Origin: Rhodospira trueperi
Lineage (GTDB): Bacteria; Pseudomonadota; Alphaproteobacteria; Rhodospirillales; Rhodospirillaceae
DNA: 64,000 nt
Reading direction: 5' to 3'
Assembly (NCBI RefSeq): GCF_900101965.1
Contig: NZ_FNAP01000003.1
Span: 124,001-188,000, forward strand
The number at the start of each line of letters is the position of its first letter. The stretch's first letter is position 1. Both the position numbers and the translations under genes were made by a program. Below the pieces are notes generated by a model. It did no database searches. It had not been told where the DNA came from and saw nothing but the letters and a program-made list of their open reading frames with translations. Positions 30,581 through 39,158 of this stretch are shown piece after piece.

Positions 30581-32743
30581 CTAGACCGGTTCTTCGTCGT
30601 CGCCGTCGAGGGCGCGCAGGCGGGCGGCAACGCGGTCGCGGGCGGCGAAGCACTTTTCGAAGTAGTAGCCCGTGTGTTCCGGATCGTAGACCCGCAGGGC
30701 GGCGCGGTACGCGTCCACCGCCTCGGCCAGCAGGGCCGCGCCCGCCGGCCCGGGAGTGCGCCCGCCCTGGTTCTGCAACGCGGTGGCCAGGTTGTTCTGG
30801 GTCCCGGCCCAGTCCAGCGGATGGTCGGCCTCGGTGTAAACCCGCAGGGCGGCCCGGTACGCGTCCACGGCCTCGGCCAGCAGCGCCGCGCCGTCCGGTC
30901 CGGCGGTGCGCTCACCCTGGTTGCTCAACGCGACGCCCAGGTTGGTCTGGGTCATGGCCCAGTCCAGCGGATGGTCGGCCTCGGAATACACCCGCAGGGC
31001 GGCGTGGTAGGCATCGACAGCCTCGGCCAGCAGGGCCGCGCCCGCCGGCCCGGGGGTGCGCCCACCCTGGTTGCTGAACGCGACGCCCAGATTGGTCTGG
31101 GTCGTGGCCCAGTCCAGCGGATGGTCGGCCTCGGTGTACACCCGCAGGGCGGCGCGGTACGCGTCCACGGCGTCGGCCAGCAGCGCCGCGCCGTCCGGAC
31201 ATGGCATACGTTCACCCTGGACACTCAGCGCGTTGCCCAGGTTGTTCTGGGTCGCGGCCCAGTTCAGCGGATGGTCGGCCTCGGAATACACCCGCAGGGC
31301 GGCGCGGTACGCGTCCACGGCCTCGGCCAGCAGCGCCGCGCCCGCCGGCCCGGGGGTGCGCTCGCCCTGGTTCCGCAACGCGTTGCCCAGGTTGTTCTGG
31401 GTCGTGGCCCAGTCCAACGGATGGCCGGCCTCGGAATACACTCGCAGGGCGGCCCGATACGCCTCCACGGCCTCGGCCAGCAGCGCCGCGCCGTCCGGTC
31501 CGGCGGTGCGCCCACCTTGCTCTTGCAGCGCAAGGCCAAGCCAGACTTGCGTCCGAGCCCAGGGCGAGGCGTGCCTTGCTTCGGTCCAGTGCGACAACGT
31601 TTCCCGCGCCAGAGTCGCCGCGCCAGCAAGGCCGGCGCCACCAAACCGCAACCCATGGTCGCGCAGGGGCTGCAAGAACGTGTCTCGCGCCCGCGCCCCC
31701 TCGTCGGGGTCGAAGGGATCGAGCATCCGGGCGGCGGCCTGGAAATGGGCCAGGGCGGCGTCGGCATCCCCGGCCAGCAGCTTGGTTTGGGCGCGGGTGG
31801 CGCGAATCTGCACCTGCTGGCGCACCTCACGCAAGGTGCGCTCCTCCTGCTGTATCGCCTCGGCGTCGGCGAGCCGGGCGTCGGCCTCGTCGAAGGCGCC
31901 CCGGTCGATGGCGTCCTGCGCCGCCGCGACGATGTTTTGCACCCGCTCGTCGGCCTCGGTCAGGGCGGCAAGGCGCTCCCGCAGGCCCTTGTACTCCGCC
32001 ACCTTGGCGGTCAGGAAGGTTTCCAGGTCGGCGAGGCCGGCCTTCGGATTCTCGGCCTCGAACCCCGTGGCCAGTTTCTCCAGCAACTCGCGGGCTTCGC
32101 CGGTGCCGCCGCGCGCGACCAGATCGGCGAGCATGGCCTCCATGCGCCGGGTCCGCTCGTCGAGGACCCCGATCCCGCGCGCCATCTCCAGTATCAGGGC
32201 CGGTTCCAGGGCGTCGTAGAATCGCCGGTTCTGCCATGCCGCCGCCAGCCCGGCGGTGATGACGGCGCGGGCGAAGGCATAGGGCAGGGTCTTGGCTTTT
32301 TCCGGGCCGAACAGATCCGGGCGCTCTTTGCCCAGGGCCTCCATGACCGCCGCCGTGGCGGCCTCGGCGAAGCCCTCGGGCGAGACGGCCGCCTTGGCCA
32401 GCCGTTGGCGGTCCAGCACACAGCCCTTCAGGGCCTCGGCCAGGGCGCTGTCGGCGGCGGTCAGATCCGCCCTCAAGGCCCAGTCGTCGCCCTCGGCCGC
32501 CACGAAGGCGGCGTACCCCTCCAGCACGGCCTTGCGCTGGGCCGTCAGCACCCGTGCGGTCTCCGGCCCGAAGCGGTCCTTGCGCCCCAGCACGCCGCCG
32601 ATCAGGCCGCCAGCCGCCGCCGCCGTCGTTTCCAGGGCGCCCGGGGCAAGACCCAATGTCCCTGTGGAGGCCGCCACGGCCACGGCCGCGCCACCCACGC
32701 ACAGCGCGGCGACATTCCCCAGGTTGTCGGTCAGCGTGCCCAC
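30581..32743 (-). CDS. TPR-repeat protein with glycine-rich hydrophobic N-terminus
   Basis: About 720 residues. The first about 50 residues contain two hydrophobic stretches rich in Gly/Ala (AALCVGGAAVAVAAS, AAAAGGLIGGVLG), possibly membrane-inserting. The middle (about 60-350) is helical and coiled-coil-like. The C-terminal 300 residues are six 50-residue TPR-type units (LDWATTQNNLGNAL plus AYRAALRVYSEADHP). The start was chosen at a GTG preceded by AGGGGG with six bases between. An in-frame GTG at 32767 would add eight residues. The family was not recognised; TPR arrays usually bind proteins. Confidence 0.8.
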   Translation of the reverse strand: MGTLTDNLGNVAALCVGGAAVAVAASTGTLGLAPGALETTAAAAGGLIGGVLGRKDRFGPETARVLTAQRKAVLEGYAAFVAAEGDDWALRADLTAADSALAEALKGCVLDRQRLAKAAVSPEGFAEAATAAVMEALGKERPDLFGPEKAKTLPYAFARAVITAGLAAAWQNRRFYDALEPALILEMARGIGVLDERTRRMEAMLADLVARGGTGEARELLEKLATGFEAENPKAGLADLETFLTAKVAEYKGLRERLAALTEADERVQNIVAAAQDAIDRGAFDEADARLADAEAIQQEERTLREVRQQVQIRATRAQTKLLAGDADAALAHFQAAARMLDPFDPDEGARARDTFLQPLRDHGLRFGGAGLAGAATLARETLSHWTEARHASPWARTQVWLGLALQEQGGRTAGPDGAALLAEAVEAYRAALRVYSEAGHPLDWATTQNNLGNALRNQGERTPGPAGAALLAEAVDAYRAALRVYSEADHPLNWAATQNNLGNALSVQGERMPCPDGAALLADAVDAYRAALRVYTEADHPLDWATTQTNLGVAFSNQGGRTPGPAGAALLAEAVDAYHAALRVYSEADHPLDWAMTQTNLGVALSNQGERTAGPDGAALLAEAVDAYRAALRVYTEADHPLDWAGTQNNLATALQNQGGRTPGPAGAALLAEAVDAYRAALRVYDPEHTGYYFEKCFAARDRVAARLRALDGDDEEPV
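30691..31590 (-). repeat. Six tandem 150-bp coding repeats
   Basis: CCCGCAGGGC (or one-base variants) recurs at 30691, 30841, 30991, 31141, 31291 and 31441, exactly 150 bases apart. The flanking sequence is nearly identical between the inner units. Each unit encodes 50 residues of TPR type. The unit nearest the protein centre (31441-31590) is the most diverged. The near identity at DNA level suggests recent unequal exchange or gene conversion. Confidence 0.92.
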
Positions 32744-32931
32744 CGTGATCCCCCTCGCGCGGCCCACCTTCCCGCATTAGCCCGAGACGCCCGCGGCGGT
32801 CAACCGATGATGCAGTGTGTGGGCGGGTGCGGGCTTCTCGCCCGCCGCCCCCCAACAAACCCTTTTCTCCGGCCGGCCGGGGCGGACTATGGTGGGCGAT
32901 CCGCGCCCCCCGGACAGGAATCCGCCAATCG

Positions 32932-34491
32932 ATGCCCCAATCCCCGGACGATCCGAACCCCGCCGCCCTGACCGCCACCCTGATCGCCGAGGTGCTGAAG
33001 GCGCGCGAGCGGGTGTACCGCGTCGGCCAGCCGACGCCGCTGGAGAGCCTGCCGCTCAGCCCCCACTTCGAGACCTGGATCAAGCGCGAGGACCTGTCGC
33101 CCATCAACGCCTACAAGTGGCGCGGCGCTCAGAACTGCACCACCCGCATGGTGGAGGAAGCGGGCGCGAGGGGCGTGGTCGCGGCCTCCGCCGGCAATCA
33201 CGCCCAGGGCGTGGCGCTGAGCGCGCGGCGGCTGGGCGTGCCGGCCTGCATCTTCATGCCGCGCTCCACCCCGGAGATGAAGCAGAAGGCCGTGCGTCTG
33301 CACGGCGGCCCGGACGTGGAGGTCCAGCTTGTCGGCGACACCTACAACGAGGCCGCCGAAGCCGCCCACGCCCACGCCGAACGGCACGGCATGGTGTTCA
33401 TCCATGCCTTCGATGACCTCTATACCATCGCCGGGCAGGCCACCATCGCCGACGAGATGATCCTGTCCGGCAAGGGGCCGTTCGACCTCGTGTTCGTGCA
33501 GATCGGCGGCGGCGGTCTGGCGGCCGGGGTCGGCACTTGGCTGAAGCTGCACTATCCGCACGCCCGCATCATCGGCGTCGAGGGAGTCGATCAGGCCAGC
33601 ATGAAGGCCTCGCTGGCGGCCGGCCAGCCGGTCACCCTGCCCGACGTGGACCGCTTTTGCGACGGCACCGCCGTCACCCGGCCCGGCGACCTGACCTTCG
33701 CGCTGTGCCGGGACGCGCTGGACGGGGTGGTCACCGTCACCAACGACGAGGTCTGCGCCGCCATCCAGACGCTGTGGGAGCTGCGCCGCGTCATCCCGGA
33801 GCCGTCCGGCGCCATGGGGCTGGCCGGGCTGGTGCGGTTCGCCGAGGACCACCCGGACGAGATCGCGGGCCGGCGCGTCGCCGTCATCCTGTGCGGCGCC
33901 AACATGGACTTCGGCAAGCTGACGCTGATCGCCGGCGGGGCGGCGGTGGGCGCCCACACCCGCCGCTACTTCCGCTTCCGCATCGGGGAGGAGCGAGGCG
34001 GCCTGCTGCGCCTGCTCGACCACGTGCCGGACGTGAGCATCGCCGCCTTCCTGTACGGCAAGACCGACGAGACCCAAGCGTGGCCGGTGCTGGCGTTTCA
34101 GGGCACGCCGCAGGAGATCGACCACCTGCACGAGCAGTTGGCCGCGCACGGCCTGTCGTTCGAGGACGTCACCGGCCACGCCGATATCCGCTACGGCGTC
34201 ATTCCCTACGTCGCCGATCTGTTCCGGGATCCGCTTCTGCTGCGGGTTCACTTCCCGGAGCGGGCCGGCGCGCTGCGGGATTTCCTGCGCCAGGCCTCCG
34301 ACGTCGCCAGCATCTGCTATTTCAACTACCGCTACACCGGCGAGACCATCGGGCGGGCGTTGATGGGCTTCGAGTTCGCGCGGCCGGACGACCGCGCCCG
34401 GTTCGAGGGGATCATTGCCGACCCCGGCAGTGTCGTGACCTGCCGTCCGGTGGAGGACGAGGCCGTCGGCCGCATGCTGGGGGCGGGATAG
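32932..34491 (+). CDS. ilvA: Threonine dehydratase (biosynthetic, long form)
   Basis: Deaminates threonine to 2-oxobutanoate, the first step to isoleucine. The 519 residues carry a PLP catalytic domain with the lysine at K62 (INAYKWRGAQN), the SAGNHAQGVALSA loop and a GGGGLAAG phosphate loop. The C-terminal regulatory part from about residue 335 is two ACT-like subdomains (LRLLDHVPDVSIAAF, HFPERAGALRDFL), where isoleucine feedback is expected. The length fits the E. coli-type enzyme. The start was chosen at the ATG of MPQSPDDPN; the upstream frame is non-conserved. It is monocistronic. Confidence 0.95.
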   Translation: MPQSPDDPNPAALTATLIAEVLKARERVYRVGQPTPLESLPLSPHFETWIKREDLSPINAYKWRGAQNCTTRMVEEAGARGVVAASAGNHAQGVALSARRLGVPACIFMPRSTPEMKQKAVRLHGGPDVEVQLVGDTYNEAAEAAHAHAERHGMVFIHAFDDLYTIAGQATIADEMILSGKGPFDLVFVQIGGGGLAAGVGTWLKLHYPHARIIGVEGVDQASMKASLAAGQPVTLPDVDRFCDGTAVTRPGDLTFALCRDALDGVVTVTNDEVCAAIQTLWELRRVIPEPSGAMGLAGLVRFAEDHPDEIAGRRVAVILCGANMDFGKLTLIAGGAAVGAHTRRYFRFRIGEERGGLLRLLDHVPDVSIAAFLYGKTDETQAWPVLAFQGTPQEIDHLHEQLAAHGLSFEDVTGHADIRYGVIPYVADLFRDPLLLRVHFPERAGALRDFLRQASDVASICYFNYRYTGETIGRALMGFEFARPDDRARFEGIIADPGSVVTCRPVEDEAVGRMLGAG

Positions 34492-34495
34492 AGGC

Positions 34496-35431
34496 TTACC
34501 CCTCTTGCTGCCGTGCTCTCAACCGCTGCCGAGGATTGACCGCCCGCAGGCGCGTGCGCAGCGTGGCGTCCGAGACGTGGGTGTAGATCTCGGTGGTCGA
34601 GATGCTGGCGTGCCCGAGAAGCTTCTGCACCAGGCGGATATCGACCCCACCGTCGAGCAGTTCGGTCGCCGCCGTGTGGCGCAGCATGTGCGGCGTGATC
34701 CGCCGCGACAGGTTCAGAGTCTCGACATGCCGGTGCAACAGGCGGCGGATGTGGTTGGGATCCGCCGCCACTCCGCGCGGGGTCAGCAGCAGCGCGTCAA
34801 GGCCCGGCACCGCCGGACGGCGCGTGTGGACATAGGCGCGGACCTGCGCGGTGATGGTGTCGTCCACCAGGAACACGTGGCGTTCGCGGTTGCCCTTGCC
34901 CTTGATGGCGATGGTCCCGGCCTCCAGGTCGATGTCCGGCAGCCGGATGGCGCACAACTCACCCACCCGAATGCCGGTGGTGAACAGAAGTTCCAGGGCC
35001 AATGACAATGTCGCCATGGCCTGTCCGTCCGCGTCGTCCGGCGCCGGGGGGGACCGGTGCGGCGGGGCGTCGAGCAGCGCGCTCACCTCCTCCCGCTTGA
35101 GGTTGCGGGGCAGGCGGCGCGGCAACGGCACCGGCAGGCGCAGCCGGTGGAACGGGTTGGTCTCCAGGCGCTCCTCATCCTCCAGCCAGCGGCACAGCAC
35201 CTTCATGCAGGCCAGCCGGCGCTTGATGGTGGCGGCGGCGTAGCCCTCGGCGCGCATCGCGGCGACCCAGTCCAGCACGGCGTCGCGGCCGAACACGGGC
35301 TCCGGTTGTGCCGCCCGCGCCCAGCGGGAAAACGCGGTCAGGTCCTGACGGTAGGCCCGCACGGTATGGTCGGACAAACCGCGGTTGTGGGCCGAGGCCA
35401 GAAAGTCCTCGACGATAAGACTCAAGTCCAT
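34496..35431 (-). CDS. Tyrosine recombinase (XerC/XerD-like)
   Basis: A 311-residue site-specific recombinase: an N-terminal SAM-like core-binding domain (residues about 1-95) and a C-terminal catalytic domain. The full active-site set is present: Arg in GIRVGELCAI, Lys in IKGKGNRERH, HxxR in HMLRHTAATELL, His in LLGHASISTT and Tyr in EIYTHV. Size and wording match chromosomal XerD or XerC. Its position at the edge of a restriction/toxin island also allows an island integrase. The start was taken at ATG 35431; an upstream TTG at 35458 adds nine residues. No clear ribosome site favours either. Confidence 0.88.
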   Translation of the reverse strand: MDLSLIVEDFLASAHNRGLSDHTVRAYRQDLTAFSRWARAAQPEPVFGRDAVLDWVAAMRAEGYAAATIKRRLACMKVLCRWLEDEERLETNPFHRLRLPVPLPRRLPRNLKREEVSALLDAPPHRSPPAPDDADGQAMATLSLALELLFTTGIRVGELCAIRLPDIDLEAGTIAIKGKGNRERHVFLVDDTITAQVRAYVHTRRPAVPGLDALLLTPRGVAADPNHIRRLLHRHVETLNLSRRITPHMLRHTAATELLDGGVDIRLVQKLLGHASISTTEIYTHVSDATLRTRLRAVNPRQRLRARQQEG

Positions 35432-35449
35432 GGGAAAGCACGCGAAGGT

Positions 35450-35560
35450 CAATATCAAGAAGGGGCGTCATTTAATTGTATACAATGATGTCGCGAGTCC
35501 CAATAGCAAAAGTGCCACAGGTCATTATTGCAACTATTTTATAGTGCCGCCGCGAGGTGT
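35450..35560. other. AT-rich spacer with ATTGTATACAAT palindrome
   Basis: Between the recombinase and the restriction-modification gene lies an AT-rich stretch that stands out from the GC-rich surroundings. It contains the perfect 12-base palindrome ATTGTATACAAT (35475-35486), a form often bound by GntR-type regulators. It could be a promoter/operator of the recombinase gene or part of a recombination site; nothing decides this. Confidence 0.4.
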
Positions 35561-35676
35561 CATCGAATGAGTCGGGAGCTTCGGTACCGGGGCCATCGTG
35601 GCGCGCGGCAACCGTTCCCTGAAGGCTGACGACGGCGTGCCGTTTTCGGCGCCGCGTCCCGTCCGACGCGGGCGTG

Positions 35677-38532
35677 TCAGCCCTCCGTCCGCTCAAGATT
35701 GAGCGCCAGCAGGCGGGCCAGGGCGTCGTCCTCGCCGATCTCCGCCGGCCAGCCATAGGCGGCGGCGACGGCGGCGTCGAGGTCGGCGTGCGCATCCGCC
35801 AGCCAGGCCGGCCGTTCGTTGTACAGCGCCGTCAGGGTGCGCTTTTTCAGCAGGGCGCCGGCCCTGTCGTCGCGGGGCACGAGGCGATCGGGGAAGCCCG
35901 GCGCGACCTCCGGCACCGCCTCGACAAGGTCGGGAGGGTTGAGCCACGCGCGGCGAACCTCGTCCAGCCGCCGCGCCGCCGCCGCGATGGCCTGGGCGCG
36001 TGGATCGGCGGCATACTCGGCGGCCGGGATGTCCGGCGTCAGGCCCTCCGGGAACGGGAAGGTCTCGAAGGTCGTTCCGATCGTGTACCGCGAGTCGTTC
36101 CCGACGCCATGCCAGGATCCAACTCCCAACGACCAGACCTCGTGCCACCTGCTGCATAAAATGCCAAACGCAGTATCGTCATCCCGCGCAACAACCTGGA
36201 GTTTATGGTCCGGCAAGGTCGGGAAGCTCAACCAAGCGAAAACTCTATGGCGCGCAACTTCCGGCGTAACAATAAAGCGCTGAAGGTCCTTGAGCTTTTT
36301 GTGCATCCCGGGCCTGGGCTCAACATGCCGCCACCAATATGTCCGGTAGTGCTCCCGCCTGTTGGTGGCGCGGATCGGCTTGACCGTCTCCAGGACGTGC
36401 TGGAACGGCGCCTCGTACAGCGCCGCCTCGCGCTCCGACATCTCCCAGCCGAAATCGATGATCCACTTGTCGGCCGGCCGGCGGGTGATGTCCATGCCGT
36501 TGACCCACGGGCGCAGCACGTCGGCGTTGGGCCGCCCGTTCGGGTTCAGCGGCAGCGCCAGCCAGTCCCGCGCCAGCGCGCCCGGAACGTCGAAGGCGCC
36601 GCCCTTGGTGTCGCCCATGAAGGCGACATGGCGGTTTTGCGCCAGCCGGCGCGCCCGGGTCAGGTCCAGGTCGCCGGCGGTCAGGTTGGTGTGGACGCGC
36701 GTCACGTCGCGGTTGTCGAGGCGGATGTGCCCGTTGGGCGGGCTCTCGGCGAAACAGACCAGCGCCACGCGCACCGCCGCGCCCTCGATCACCCACGGCT
36801 CGTCGTCCCAGGCCTCGAAGATCACGCCGTCCTCGACGATGGGGTTCAGCACCCGGCGGCTGGCCCCGCCCCGGATCGAGTTCGTGGCCACCAGCCCGGC
36901 GCGGTCGAACCGCCCGGCGCGGATGCCCGCCCAGGCCTTGGCGAACCAGTAGCAGACCAGATCGGCCTCGGCGGGGACGCGGTCGCGGTACAGGTCGAAC
37001 AGGCCGTCGACATAGGCGTCCCCGAGCACGTCGCGCAGGCGCTTGCCCCCCAGAAAGGGCGGGTTGCCGATGACCACGTCGGCCTCGGGCCAGACCGGTT
37101 CGGTGCCGGTCTCAAGGTCCAGGATCGCGTCCTGGGTGGCAATCGTGTCCAGCGGCTTCAGGATCGGGTCGCGGCCGAAGGCGTAGCCGGTGCGCAGCAT
37201 CCACTGGATTTCGCCGATCCAGACGCTGACCCGCGCCAGTTCGGCGGCGAACGGGTTGATCTCGATGCCGCGCACGCACTCCGGCCCGACACCGGGCAGT
37301 TCGCGCTGGAGGCCCATGGCCTCGACATCCAGGCCGGCGCGGTGCTCCAGGTCCTTCAACGCCAGCAGCGCGAGATAGAGGAAGTTGCCCGACCCGCAGG
37401 CCGGATCCAGCACCCGGAAACCGCGCAGGCGGTCCAGGTGGGCGCGGTACAGGGCAGCGGCCGTGTTGCGCGCCTTGGTGCGCGCCGCCGCGCCGCGCGC
37501 GCGGTCGGCCTTGTCCAGGGCGGCGGCGATCTCGGCCTTGGTGGCCTCCCAGCGGGCGGCGAGCGGCTCGACGATGACCGGATCGACGATCAGCATGATC
37601 TTGTCGCGGTCGGTGTAATGGGCGCCGAGCTGGCTGCGCTTGTCGGGGTCGAGGCCGCGTTCGAACAGCGTGCCCATGACCGACGGGTCGATCTCCGCCC
37701 AGTCCAGGCGGGCCACCTCCAGGCACAGGAGAATGTCGTCGCGCTCCAGCGGCAGGGCGTCGTCATCGTCGAACAGGCCGCCGTTGAACCAGTCGACGGC
37801 CTCGAAACCGGCCACGCCGCCCGTCCGCATGGCGCCGAACAGTTCCCGCGCCATGGCCTCGAACGTGTGCGGGCGCTGGCGCCCGGAGTCCAGCAGTCGC
37901 TGGAACACCCGGTTGGGCAACAGGCCCACGTCCTCCGCGAACAGGCAGAACACCATGCGGTTGACGAAGTGCGCCACCCGCTGGGCGTCGTGGCCGCGTT
38001 CGCGCAGGCGCCGCGCCAGCGTGGCGAAGCGCTCCGCCGCCTGCTCGGTCAGGGCCTGGCGGGTCAGGCCGGGTTTCAGCACATCGGGGTTGGAGAACAC
38101 CGCCTTGAGCCGCCGGCGCGGCTCCGCCTCCAGCAGGTCGGCGAGGTGGATGGTGTGAACCTCGGTGACCGTGTTGGTCCACGCCGTGTGGATGCGGATG
38201 GTCTGCATGTCGCTGACCACCAGCAGCGGCGGATTGCCCAGCGCGCCCGCGTATTGCTGAAGCTGCGCGAAAGCGGCGTCGAGGTCCTTGCCCGCCGTCT
38301 TGTATTCCCAGGCGAAATGCCCGGACTTCCAGACGTCGGCCCAGCCGTTGCCGCCGGTCGCCTTGGTGGCGCCCATCTCGAAGGCATAGGTCTCGCCGCT
38401 GGGGTCGGCCTCGGTCGGCGTCGGCTCGTCGAGCAGCCGGCACAGGTCGAGGAAATGGCTCTGCGCGACCGCCTTTTCGGTCTGCGCGCCCGTTACGACC
38501 GCCCATCGGGTCACGAAGTCTTCCGGCGTCAT
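35677..38532 (-). CDS. Type IIL restriction-modification enzyme (MmeI-like), single chain
   Basis: Cuts DNA at a distance from its site and methylates the site with the same polypeptide. It has 951 residues. The N-terminal nuclease has Asp66, Glu76 and Lys78 (GWADVWKSG, AWEYKTAG) in a D-X9-E-X-K spacing like that of MmeI. A helical spacer (about 170-360) follows, then a gamma-class N6-adenine methyltransferase with motif I LDPACGSGNFLYLAL and motif IV GNPPFLGG. A C-terminal target-recognition domain follows from about 620 (MGDTKGGAFDV, EPRPGMHKKLKDLQRFIVTP). The start was chosen at the ATG of MTPEDFVTRW. No separate specificity or methylase subunit is needed. The recognition site cannot be read from sequence. 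Confidence 0.9.
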   Translation of the reverse strand: MTPEDFVTRWAVVTGAQTEKAVAQSHFLDLCRLLDEPTPTEADPSGETYAFEMGATKATGGNGWADVWKSGHFAWEYKTAGKDLDAAFAQLQQYAGALGNPPLLVVSDMQTIRIHTAWTNTVTEVHTIHLADLLEAEPRRRLKAVFSNPDVLKPGLTRQALTEQAAERFATLARRLRERGHDAQRVAHFVNRMVFCLFAEDVGLLPNRVFQRLLDSGRQRPHTFEAMARELFGAMRTGGVAGFEAVDWFNGGLFDDDDALPLERDDILLCLEVARLDWAEIDPSVMGTLFERGLDPDKRSQLGAHYTDRDKIMLIVDPVIVEPLAARWEATKAEIAAALDKADRARGAAARTKARNTAAALYRAHLDRLRGFRVLDPACGSGNFLYLALLALKDLEHRAGLDVEAMGLQRELPGVGPECVRGIEINPFAAELARVSVWIGEIQWMLRTGYAFGRDPILKPLDTIATQDAILDLETGTEPVWPEADVVIGNPPFLGGKRLRDVLGDAYVDGLFDLYRDRVPAEADLVCYWFAKAWAGIRAGRFDRAGLVATNSIRGGASRRVLNPIVEDGVIFEAWDDEPWVIEGAAVRVALVCFAESPPNGHIRLDNRDVTRVHTNLTAGDLDLTRARRLAQNRHVAFMGDTKGGAFDVPGALARDWLALPLNPNGRPNADVLRPWVNGMDITRRPADKWIIDFGWEMSEREAALYEAPFQHVLETVKPIRATNRREHYRTYWWRHVEPRPGMHKKLKDLQRFIVTPEVARHRVFAWLSFPTLPDHKLQVVARDDDTAFGILCSRWHEVWSLGVGSWHGVGNDSRYTIGTTFETFPFPEGLTPDIPAAEYAADPRAQAIAAAARRLDEVRRAWLNPPDLVEAVPEVAPGFPDRLVPRDDRAGALLKKRTLTALYNERPAWLADAHADLDAAVAAAYGWPAEIGEDDALARLLALNLERTEG

Positions 38533-38721
38533 CCCTGGATCCCTGCTCGGCTTGCGGTGCCCATTGGAGCCAACGCGGCCGGCGCGGTCAATCGGGAAGC
38601 AGCGTTGGCGGTAGGCGCGCGGGACCCGCCGCGCGGCCTGGAGGACGGGCGCCGGACCCCATACAGTTTCGCGGCGGACGGTGGTAGGATTGGCGGGCCG
38701 TGACCAGGAAAGGGAATCGCC

Positions 38722-38922
38722 ATGCGCCTGGAGACCGAACAGGAGGCCGATGGCCGCTGGATCGCCGAGATCCCGGACCTGCCCGGGGTCATGGCCTACG
38801 GCGAGACGCGGGCACGGGCCATCACGGCCGCCAAGGCACTGGCTTTGCGCGTGATGGCGGATCGGCTGGAACATGGGGAGGCGGTCATGGAGATCGATCC
38901 CTTGTTCGCGCAATCGGCATGA
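38722..38922 (+). CDS. hicB: HicB-family antitoxin
   Basis: A 66-residue protein with the partial RNase-H-like HicB fold (MRLETEQEADGRWIAEIPDL, PGVMAYGETRARAITAAKAL). It should bind and neutralise the HicA product of the next gene. It lacks a long DNA-binding C-terminal extension, so autoregulation may be weak or need HicA. The stop codon overlaps the hicA start (ATGA). The order is antitoxin first, the reverse of the classical hicAB order. Confidence 0.85.
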   Translation: MRLETEQEADGRWIAEIPDLPGVMAYGETRARAITAAKALALRVMADRLEHGEAVMEIDPLFAQSA

Positions 38923-39134
38923 CCGCTTGGCCGTCCAAATCCGCCCGCGCCGTATATGCCGCATTGTTGAGAAGCGGATGGCGCCTCAAACGTGGGGCGC
39001 GAGGGTCGCACCGAGTGCTGGAAAAAGACGGGTGGTCAGATTTCGTTTTCGCGTTTCATGATCGGGAAGAAATCGGTCCTCGCATGCTCGCCCGAATCGC
39101 GAAGCGGACTGGCCTAAAGCGAAACGACCTTTAG
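38919..39134 (+). CDS. hicA: HicA-family mRNA interferase toxin
   Basis: A 71-residue protein with the double-stranded-RNA-binding-like HicA fold: SARAVYAALLRSGWRLKR, then GSHRVL with the key histidine, and a C-terminal HDREEIGPRMLARIAKRTGL. HicA toxins cleave mRNA and tmRNA until bound by HicB. It starts at the ATG overlapping the hicB stop. It is convergent with the Mrr-like gene, whose stop is 24 bases away. Confidence 0.87.
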   Translation: MTAWPSKSARAVYAALLRSGWRLKRGARGSHRVLEKDGWSDFVFAFHDREEIGPRMLARIAKRTGLKRNDL

Positions 39135-39158
39135 TCGGTTTAATGCTTATTCTTCTCT

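Noticed and set aside
30691..31590. CRISPR array because of regular spacing
   Set aside because: The spacing is 150 bases with the whole unit conserved and in frame; there are no unique spacers and no cas genes. It is a coding TPR repeat.
34496..35431. Calling the recombinase an integron or phage integrase
   Set aside because: No attC sites, phage genes or tRNA target are visible; the sequence fits chromosomal XerC/XerD equally well, so only a generic tyrosine recombinase call is justified.
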